From the NCBI GenBank assembly GCA_031423155.1, contig JANPEZ010000158.1:1-6061 (forward strand): DNA of 6,061 nucleotides. Reading direction: 5' to 3'. Below are positions 1 through 4,625 of the stretch, in pieces. This stretch comes from JANPEZ01 sp031423155. GTDB lineage: Bacteria > Actinomycetota > UBA4738 > HRBIN12. The translations under genes and the position numbers were made by a program. The first letter of the stretch is position 1. Every line of letters begins with the position of its first letter. The notes under the pieces are model-generated. The model saw nothing but the letters and a program-made list of their open reading frames with translations, had not been told where the DNA came from and did no database searches.

Positions 1-96
1 CTCGCGGCTGGTCGCCGAGTCGATCGCGTTGGCCTTGGGCCTGTCGATGGTCACAACGACCACGGGCCCGTCGGCCTCGATCCTCACACCGCTCAT
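1..96 (-). CDS. Crotonase-family protein (enoyl-CoA hydratase/isomerase-like), N-terminal fragment
   Basis: Only the first 32 codons lie in the window; the gene continues past the left edge. The translation opens MSGVRIEADGPVVVVTIDRP and continues KANAID. The run VTIDRPKANAID is the N-terminal signature of the crotonase fold (hydrophobic strand, RP, then NA followed by a hydrophobic residue and Asp/Asn), in which this strand and loop help build the CoA-binding pocket. The catalytic residues and oxyanion-hole glycines lie further downstream and are not visible, so hydratase, isomerase and other crotonase activities cannot be separated. The ATG (96-94) overlaps the stop of the TfoX-like gene as ATGA (93-96), which indicates translational coupling. 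Only a weak GAAG precedes the start, consistent with coupling. Family confidence is good; exact function is unknown. Confidence 0.8.
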   Translation of the reverse strand, partial: MSGVRIEADGPVVVVTIDRPKANAIDSATSRE

Positions 97-452
97 CGGG
101 ACTTCGGCTTCTTCACGGGCATCTCCTCGGTGTGGTCCAGCGAGCGCGCGATCCACTTGTTCAGGGTGCGCTTCTGCGAGAGCCAGGCGGTGGGCATCAT
201 GACGTACTCCTTCATCGGCAGTCCGCCCATCGGATCGAAAGGACCGCCACCGGCCTTCGTCACGGCAGCGCGGTCGGCCTCGGGAAGCCGAAGGATGATC
301 GCGTCGCCGAACAGGCCCATGAACATGTTGCCGTTCACGAAAGCGGCGAGCTGACCGAACATCGGCTTGACCTTCACGTTCGGCTGATCTGGAACGACGG
401 AGGAGAAGAACTCCCTGGCCTGCTCGCTCGGTTTGGGTAACTTCGGACTCAT
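93..452 (-). CDS. TfoX/Sxy N-terminal-domain family protein
   Basis: A 119-residue protein matching the small single-domain TfoX_N family. The diagnostic block is residues 29-88: KPMFGQLAAFVNGNMFMGLF near residues 29-48, then AIILRLPEAD, then a GG-rich loop with PFDPMGG (71-77), then MKEYVMMP (80-87). The C-terminal tail is basic (KKPKSR). Enterobacterial and Haemophilus Sxy/TfoX regulate competence, but stand-alone TfoX_N proteins of this size are widespread in actinobacteria and mostly uncharacterised, so competence should not be inferred. The ATG at 452 is chosen because AAGGAG (462-457) sits 4 bases upstream and the domain begins soon after. An open frame continues upstream to 578 but would run over the divergent gene, and its translation is arginine-rich and domain-free. 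The stop overlaps the crotonase start by ATGA, so the two are probably cotranscribed. Confidence 0.85.
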   Translation of the reverse strand: MSPKLPKPSEQAREFFSSVVPDQPNVKVKPMFGQLAAFVNGNMFMGLFGDAIILRLPEADRAAVTKAGGGPFDPMGGLPMKEYVMMPTAWLSQKRTLNKWIARSLDHTEEMPVKKPKSR

Positions 453-456
453 CAGG

Positions 457-462
457 CTCCTT
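457..462 (-). promoter_or_regulatory. Shine-Dalgarno that sets the TfoX-like start
   Basis: On the minus strand, GGAAGGAG ends 4 bases before the ATG at 452. It is the clearest purine-rich ribosome-binding site in this gap and decides between the ATG at 452 and the long upstream extension of the frame. Confidence 0.65.
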
Positions 463-472
463 CCGCCGGCAC

Positions 473-502
473 ACATTCGCGGCTCGGCGCCTCGGACGTC
501 AA
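473..502 (-). promoter_or_regulatory. Candidate promoter for the TfoX-crotonase pair
   Basis: The minus strand reads TTGACG (502-497), a good -35 match. After 18 bases comes GAATGT (478-473), a weak -10 that keeps the A at position 2 and the T at position 6. Transcription would start shortly before the Shine-Dalgarno at 462-457, leaving a short leader. The -35 overlaps the plus-strand promoter candidate around the palindrome GACGTC (495-500). The -10 is poor, so this is only a candidate. Confidence 0.3.
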
Positions 503-522
503 GCGCACGCACGCCGTAGGCT
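493..522 (+). promoter_or_regulatory. Candidate promoter for the DadA-like gene, predicting a leaderless GTG start
   Basis: TAGGCT (517-522) fits the actinobacterial -10 pattern TANNNT and lies exactly 7 bases before the GTG start at 530. This is the arrangement seen for leaderless transcripts, where transcription and translation begin at the same base. A partial -35, CGGACG (493-498, matching TTGACA only at GAC), lies 18 bases upstream. No Shine-Dalgarno precedes the GTG, which agrees with a leaderless start. The -35 is weak, so confidence is moderate. Confidence 0.4.
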
Positions 523-529
523 CGCACCC

Positions 530-1780
530 GTGCGGGACCGAGTGATCGTCGTCGGAGGAGGACTCGTCGGCCTCTCATGCGCCTGGTTCCTGCGGGACGG
601 TGGCGCCGAGGTGCTGGTACTGGAACGCGGCGAGCCGGGCGGCGGCGCCTCCCGCGGCAACGCCGGGGAGATATGCCCCTCGGGGACCGAACCCCTCCCG
701 GCTCCCGGGATGATCGCCCAAGCGTTCACCAACGCGTTCCGATCGGACGCCGCGATACACGTCAGCCCGGCCTACGCCCCCAGGATGGCCGGCTTCGTCA
801 AACGTTTCACCATGGCATCGACCACCGAGGCCTACGAGCGAGGCCTGACCGCGATGCTTCAACTGGCGCGCGGCGTCAACGAGGCCTACGACCTGCTCGC
901 TGCGGCCGGCATCGGCACGCACGCCCGCAGCGAGGGCTACATGTATTGCTTCTCCTCCGAGAAGGACGCCTCCGAAGACCGCGAGCACGTGATGCGTTTC
1001 CATCGGGAAGACCTCTGCGCCGAGCCTGAGCCATTGTTGGACCATGCGGGAGCGGTTGCACTGGAACCCTTCCTAAAGGAGTCGGTGCGGGCCGCCTATG
1101 TCCTTCCGGGTGAACGCTGGATGGATCCGAGCCTGTTCGTAGACGACCTGGCCACCGGTTTAACGACCGCGGGGGTCGAGATCGTCTCGCACGCGCCGGT
1201 CGCCGATCTGCGCGAGACCGCCGCGGGCGTCAGCGCCATCACGGACGACGGCGAGGCATTCGAGGGATCGCACGCGGTGCTCGCAGCAGGCGTCTGGTCC
1301 CGCGAGATAGCCGCCCGGCTCGGCCTGAAACTGTCCCTTCATCCCGGGAAGGGGTACAGCTTCTCGCTGCACCCGCCACGTCTGGCCGAGCGGGTCGTCG
1401 CCTTCAACGACGCCCACGTCGTCATGACGCCGATGGGCGATCGCCTGCGCATCGCCGGAACGATGGAGTTCGACGGAACCACGGACCGCTTCAACCCCAA
1501 ACGGATCGAGGCGATCGTTCGAGGCCTGCAGAAGTACGTCGACCTCGATCTCACCGACCGGTCCGAGGAGTGGGTCGGCGCTCGCCCCATGACTCCCGAC
1601 GGACTTCCCTACATCGGCTACGCCACCGGCTCGGGAAGGATCCTCCTCGCAGCCGGGCACAACATGCTGGGCCTCACGCTTGCCCCGGTGACAGGTCGCG
1701 TGATCGCCGACGTCCTGCTGCGAGGAGCCACCGACATCGACCTGTCCCCCTTCGCCCCCGACCGGTTCGCCCGGAGGTGA
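530..1780 (+). CDS. DadA-like FAD-dependent D-amino-acid dehydrogenase/oxidase (DAO family)
   Basis: A 416-residue flavoprotein, the usual length for DadA. By family it would oxidise an amino acid to an imine/2-oxo acid at FAD. Residues 5-21 form the Rossmann start with GGGLVG (9-14), and E32 ends strand 2 as the expected ribose ligand. SRGNAGEICPSG (41-52) matches the flavin-proximal NAG loop of DadA. The second FAD-contact region contains AVLAAGVWS (249-257). The C-terminal part has WVGARPMTPDGLPYIG (348-363), a hallmark of DadA-type enzymes, then AAGHNMLGLTLAPVTG (374-389) and the closing PFAPDRFA (407-414). No signal peptide or membrane segment is evident; DadA-type enzymes are usually peripheral and reduce quinone. 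The start is GTG with no Shine-Dalgarno, consistent with leaderless expression. The gene is alone on its strand. D-amino-acid, hydroxyproline, sarcosine or glycine substrates cannot be distinguished. Confidence 0.88.
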   Translation: MRDRVIVVGGGLVGLSCAWFLRDGGAEVLVLERGEPGGGASRGNAGEICPSGTEPLPAPGMIAQAFTNAFRSDAAIHVSPAYAPRMAGFVKRFTMASTTEAYERGLTAMLQLARGVNEAYDLLAAAGIGTHARSEGYMYCFSSEKDASEDREHVMRFHREDLCAEPEPLLDHAGAVALEPFLKESVRAAYVLPGERWMDPSLFVDDLATGLTTAGVEIVSHAPVADLRETAAGVSAITDDGEAFEGSHAVLAAGVWSREIAARLGLKLSLHPGKGYSFSLHPPRLAERVVAFNDAHVVMTPMGDRLRIAGTMEFDGTTDRFNPKRIEAIVRGLQKYVDLDLTDRSEEWVGARPMTPDGLPYIGYATGSGRILLAAGHNMLGLTLAPVTGRVIADVLLRGATDIDLSPFAPDRFARR

Positions 1781-1794
1781 TCCGCCCGCCCTGA

Positions 1795-1811
1795 CCGGCG
1801 AAGAGGGCCGG
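1795..1811 (+). terminator. Hairpin just after the DadA-like gene
   Basis: CCGGC (1795-1799) pairs with GCCGG (1807-1811) across a 7-base loop, 14 bases after the stop codon. There is no T-tract, so intrinsic termination is uncertain; it may only protect the mRNA 3' end. Confidence 0.25.
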
Positions 1812-1831
1812 GCATGCCCCCGATGGGGTAA

Positions 1832-1871
1832 ACCGGTGGCGCTGCAGGCTTGACCTGCGGGCGCAACGGGT
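1832..1871. terminator. Long imperfect hairpin between convergent genes, candidate bidirectional terminator
   Basis: The stem has three helices: ACC (1832-1834) with GGT (1869-1871) plus GT (1836-1837) with AC (1866-1867); GCGC (1839-1842) with GCGC (1861-1864); and GCAGG (1844-1848) with CCTGC (1854-1858). The loop is CTTGA. That is roughly 14 Watson-Crick pairs with small mismatches. On the plus strand it is followed within a few bases by TCTTT (1875-1879). On the minus strand the stem ends in TTTACCCC. Position, symmetry and flanking T runs suit a two-way terminator between the DadA-like gene and the transporter, although both T runs are short. Confidence 0.4.
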
Positions 1872-1886
1872 GCATCTTTCGTAGAA

Positions 1887-1917
1887 GGCCGGGAGCCATC
1901 TTCCAGGGCGGCTGGCC
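1887..1917. other. Secondary-structure element (stem-loop) in the convergent spacer
   Basis: GGCC (1887-1890) pairs with GGCC (1914-1917), and after a GGG bulge AGCC (1894-1897) pairs with GGCT (1910-1913), leaving a 12-base loop. GGCC is self-complementary and common in GC-rich DNA, so chance is a real possibility. Confidence 0.25.
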
Positions 1918-1927
1918 TCGCAAGGCG

Positions 1928-1951
1928 CGACTCTTCGTGTGACCGGAGTCG
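1928..1951. terminator. Stem-loop with short T run in the convergent spacer
   Basis: CGACTC (1928-1933) pairs perfectly with GAGTCG (1946-1951) across a 12-base loop and is followed on the plus strand by TTTC. It could be a secondary terminator for plus-strand read-through. The remainder of the spacer to 2029 is pyrimidine-rich on the plus strand and shows no gene. Confidence 0.3.
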
Positions 1952-2029
1952 TTTCGGCGAGGCGAGCCGTTCGTGCTCCCGGTCTTTCTATGTCTCCTTG
2001 CCTCTCGCCGACGTCGATCGCTGTCCGGC

Positions 2030-2959
2030 TCAGCCCGCGGCGGCTGGGATCTCAGGTTCGGCGAAGGGTTCGGGCCGGCGGCGGCTCGCTCTCACGACCA
2101 GGGTCGCGGTCGCGACGAGCACCACCACGCCCCCCAAGAGCGCGGCGACGCCGAGGGTCTCGCCTAGCACCAACCAGGCCGCCACCGTCGCGACCACGGG
2201 CTGGCACTGGGAGATGAGGGAGCCGAGCCAGGCCTCGACGTGGCGGTGGGACCAAGCCAGGAGGACGTGCCCCATCGCGCCGGGGACAAGCGTCACGAGC
2301 CAGATCCAGGCCCAGTCCACCCCACGCGGCGGCGCCAACCCTTGCGCCGGAACCACCGCCGCCATCGCCGTCATCAGCACAGCCGCGACCAGCATCACGC
2401 TCGCCATGTACTCGACCGGACCGACGCTGGCGCGCGCCCGCTTGGAGAACAACCAGTAGGCGCTCCAACTGAACACGCCCGCCGCGGCCAGCACGTCGCC
2501 GAGGGGGCTGAACGTAGGGGCACCCGCGGAGCCGGCTGCCACCACGACGACGCCCGCGAACGACGCCGCCACGAACAGTAAGTCCTTGCGCTGCACGTGT
2601 TCTCCGAACCAGCGTGCCGCGCCGAACATGATGAGGACCGGTGCAAGCGCGCCGATGATCGTGGCCTCCGCAACGCTCGCGAGACGGAACGCCATGAAGC
2701 TGAGACCGACATCGAAGGCGAACAGCACTCCTCCGGGCGCGCATGTCTTGAGCGTCTTCCAGGAGAGTCTGCGGCCCGTAACCGAGAACACGACGATCCA
2801 GACGATCACTCCCATCCACAGCCGGTACGCCGCGAACGACAGCGCCGGCATGTGGGCCTGTTTCAGAACCAGTGGAACGAGACCCCAGACGAAGGTCGTC
2901 GCCGACACGGCCGCGATGCCGCGGGATCGGCGTGGGGTTTCGGTTTGGGCAGCTTCCAT
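2030..2959 (-). CDS. EamA/DMT-superfamily transporter (10 predicted TM segments)
   Basis: A 309-residue membrane protein of normal length for the drug/metabolite transporter superfamily, with two EamA repeats at roughly residues 14-142 and 154-290. Hydrophobic helices alternate with short charged loops (TGRR at 61-64, HVQRKD at 121-126, SKRARA at 172-177). Each repeat carries the family's late motif: ATIIGALAPVLIMFGA then WFGE in the first, and SQCQPVVATVAAWLVLGET (250-268) in the second. The C-terminal tail is Arg/Pro-rich and probably cytoplasmic. EamA proteins mostly export amino acids or other metabolites, but some import, so direction and substrate are open. The ATG at 2959 is the only usable start, since an in-frame TAG lies just upstream. 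It begins 20 bases after the beta-subunit stop without a clear Shine-Dalgarno, so it probably belongs to the same transcript. Confidence 0.88.
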   Translation of the reverse strand: MEAAQTETPRRSRGIAAVSATTFVWGLVPLVLKQAHMPALSFAAYRLWMGVIVWIVVFSVTGRRLSWKTLKTCAPGGVLFAFDVGLSFMAFRLASVAEATIIGALAPVLIMFGAARWFGEHVQRKDLLFVAASFAGVVVVAAGSAGAPTFSPLGDVLAAAGVFSWSAYWLFSKRARASVGPVEYMASVMLVAAVLMTAMAAVVPAQGLAPPRGVDWAWIWLVTLVPGAMGHVLLAWSHRHVEAWLGSLISQCQPVVATVAAWLVLGETLGVAALLGGVVVLVATATLVVRASRRRPEPFAEPEIPAAAG

Positions 2960-2979
2960 GGCGCCCAGACGCTACAGAC

Positions 2980-4188
2980 TCAGTGCGTTCCGGCGCTCGC
3001 TGCATCAGGCACCATGCGGTCCTTCGCGAACCTGTCCGGGGCGAACGGCGCGATCAGCGCGGGAGTCCTGCCGGTGGCGATGCGCTCGGCCATCGTGACG
3101 CCGAAGATCGGAGAGCCCTTGAAACCCCACGTCCCCATCCCGGCCATCAAGAAGAAGCTCTTCACGTCCGACTCGCCGAGAAGCGGGGAGGAATCGGGGG
3201 ACATGTCGCAGAGCCCGGCCCACTGACGCATCGCCCTCGCGTTCGCCATGAAGGGCAAGATCTGGATCGAGCGCTTGGATGCCTCCGCGAGGAAATCGAA
3301 GGTCGAGCGGGTCGAATATGTGTTGTAGGGCAAGATCTCAGCGCCGACGAGTAGTTCGCCCCGCGCGGTCTGGGAGATGTAGACGTATAGGTCCATCGAG
3401 CTCACGAGTCCGTCCAGCGCGTGTCCGTAGGGCTCGGTCACGAAGGCCTGCAGCGGATGCGTGACGATGGGCAGCTTCAGTCCGGCCATGTCCGCCAAGA
3501 TCGAGGACCAACCGGCGACCGCGCTGACGACGGCGCCGGCTGAGACCGGCCCGGCGTCCGTCATGACTCCTCGGCACTCGCCTTCGACCACGTCCACGCC
3601 GGTGACGCCGACTCCCTCGTGGATGTGAACACCGAGGCGCTGGGCCGCCGAGGCGTATCCCCAGACGACCGAGTCGTGCCGGGCGATCGAACCGGGCGGA
3701 TGATAGGAAGCTCCGACGACGGGCAGCTCACCTCCGCCGGTAAGATCGACGAGCGGACATGCCTTGAGCACCTCGTCGGGGGTAAGGATGTTGGTCTCGA
3801 CCCCGTAGGCCTTGTTGAGGAGCGACTTAGCGCGCTCGACGTCGAGCGCGTCCCACGTGTGGCACAGATCCAGTTCGCCCTGGGTCGAGAAGAGCAGGTT
3901 GAAGTCCAGTTCCTGGGAGAGGGTGCGCCAGATCGCGAGGCTCGCCTTGTACAGGGGTACCGTTTCGGGGGTGTTGTAGTTGGCGCGCACGACCTGCGTG
4001 TTGCGCCCGCTGCCGCCGCTGCCGATGTAGTTCTTCTCGAAGACCGCGACGTTCGTGATCCCCTGTTTGGCGGCCAGGTTGTAGGCGAGCGAGAGGCCGT
4101 TGACGCCCCCGCCGACGATCACCACGTCGTACGCCGGCTTCACCTCGGACTTTCGAAGGAAGACGCGCTTGCGGAAGAGGCCGCTCAT
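2980..4188 (-). CDS. soxB: Sarcosine oxidase beta subunit-like FAD/FMN oxidoreductase
   Basis: A 402-residue protein, matching the roughly 400 residues of TSOX beta. In TSOX this subunit oxidises the N-methyl amino acid at non-covalent FAD and hands electrons to FMN covalently bound to a histidine. Residues 20-36 hold the FAD Rossmann start with GGGVNG (26-31), and E51 is the likely ribose ligand. GGSGRNTQVVRANYN (58-72) fits the beta-subunit flavin loop. ARHDSVVWGYA (169-179) aligns with the FMN-attachment motif, making His171 the likely covalent site. VYISQTARGELLVGAEI (269-285) and GMGTWGFKGSP (350-360, Lys357) are further beta-subunit signatures. The ATG at 4188 is supported by GGGAG 7 bases upstream and the ATGA overlap with the gamma gene; a longer frame to 4407 only covers the gamma gene. 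The substrate could be sarcosine or another N-alkyl amino acid, so the symbol denotes family only. Confidence 0.9.
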   Translation of the reverse strand: MSGLFRKRVFLRKSEVKPAYDVVIVGGGVNGLSLAYNLAAKQGITNVAVFEKNYIGSGGSGRNTQVVRANYNTPETVPLYKASLAIWRTLSQELDFNLLFSTQGELDLCHTWDALDVERAKSLLNKAYGVETNILTPDEVLKACPLVDLTGGGELPVVGASYHPPGSIARHDSVVWGYASAAQRLGVHIHEGVGVTGVDVVEGECRGVMTDAGPVSAGAVVSAVAGWSSILADMAGLKLPIVTHPLQAFVTEPYGHALDGLVSSMDLYVYISQTARGELLVGAEILPYNTYSTRSTFDFLAEASKRSIQILPFMANARAMRQWAGLCDMSPDSSPLLGESDVKSFFLMAGMGTWGFKGSPIFGVTMAERIATGRTPALIAPFAPDRFAKDRMVPDAASAGTH

Positions 4189-4625
4189 GCGGTGACTCCC
4201 AGGTCGGCGCAGCGTTCGAGGATGCGGTCCTTGAAGTACTCGCGCCACATCGCCGGAACGAGCAGGTCGATGCGCCCGTGGCCGGAGATCACCCTGACGG
4301 GGATGTTCGCCGCCTCTCCCTGCGTGAAGCCTTCTCTCAGCTCCAGCCTGGACAGACGCGAGAACGCCTGCCGCGCATCGTCTCCCGAGAGGGTCCAGCA
4401 CGCCCATCCGTCGGTAGCGTCGATCACTACCGCATCGGCGTCTCCCGCTGTTACGGCGCCGGCGTCCCTGACTACCCGGTCCGCGTCGGTGTCCGCGACC
4501 ACGAACATCGACTGGTCGGGTGCGACCCGGCAGACGGTGGCGCCGGCGGGAGCCAGCCGGTCCAGTGCTTCGGCGGAAGCGTAGACCTCGACGACGACGG
4601 TTCGCGTTGCGCGCAGTTCAACCAC
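4185..4625 (-). CDS. soxG: Sarcosine oxidase gamma subunit-like protein, short form
   Basis: A 146-residue protein without TM segments or a signal peptide. TSOX gamma has a T-protein-like fold and a structural role. The recognisable part is TDGWACWTLSGDDARQAFSR (71-90) followed by LELREGF and IPVRVI (108-113): a strand-turn-helix resembling the GcvT/SoxG pattern in which a loop with SGxDA precedes a helix. The C-terminal WREYFKDRILE (127-137) resembles the last helix of gamma subunits. It is shorter than the roughly 180-210 residues usual for gamma. The start is GTG at 4625; an in-frame TGA at 4634-4632 blocks any longer product. The start lies inside the last 8 bases of the alpha gene, and the stop overlaps the beta ATG as ATGA, so translation of all three is probably coupled. 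Assignment rests as much on context as on motifs. Confidence 0.72.
   Translation of the reverse strand: MVELRATRTVVVEVYASAEALDRLAPAGATVCRVAPDQSMFVVADTDADRVVRDAGAVTAGDADAVVIDATDGWACWTLSGDDARQAFSRLSRLELREGFTQGEAANIPVRVISGHGRIDLLVPAMWREYFKDRILERCADLGVTA
4196..4200 (-). promoter_or_regulatory. Shine-Dalgarno for the beta-subunit gene
   Basis: GGGAG on the minus strand lies inside the end of the gamma-subunit gene, 7 bases before the ATG at 4188. It fixes the beta start and rules out the frame extension to 4407. Confidence 0.6.

Noticed and set aside
453..578. N-terminal extension of the TfoX-like gene to an upstream start
   Set aside because: The extension is Arg-rich, overlaps the divergent DadA-like gene, and is bypassed by a Shine-Dalgarno directly before the ATG at 452.
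1160..1660. A 166-codon minus-strand open frame opposite the DadA-like gene
   Set aside because: No domain, and it is opposite the conserved FAD-enzyme C-terminal region; a shadow.
1749..1776. The same octamer PFAPDRFA near the C-termini of the DadA-like protein and the beta subunit, as a sign of recent duplication or recombination
   Set aside because: A Pro-Phe...Asp-Arg-Phe ending is a common close to DAO-family proteins, and the two proteins differ widely elsewhere.
1825..1880. A riboswitch such as glycine or cobalamin type in the convergent spacer
   Set aside because: No conserved core of either class can be found, and a spacer downstream of both genes is the wrong place for a leader riboswitch.
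2052..3005. A 317-codon minus-strand frame overlapping the transporter in another register
   Set aside because: Extremely Arg/Gly-rich and domain-free, whereas the other register gives a clean 10-TM EamA protein.
2597..3226. A 209-codon plus-strand open frame antisense to the transporter and the 3' end of beta
   Set aside because: It is Arg/Glu/His-rich with no domain and straddles two well-supported minus-strand genes; it is a composition shadow.
4189..4407. N-terminal extension of the beta subunit
   Set aside because: It covers the gamma gene in another frame, is Arg/Pro/His-rich, and the ATG at 4188 has GGGAG 7 bases upstream and gives the standard family length.
3619..4584. A 321-codon plus-strand open frame antisense to the beta and gamma genes
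   Set aside because: It lies opposite genes with clear family motifs, and its translation has no recognisable domain. Long antisense open frames are expected in GC-rich coding DNA.
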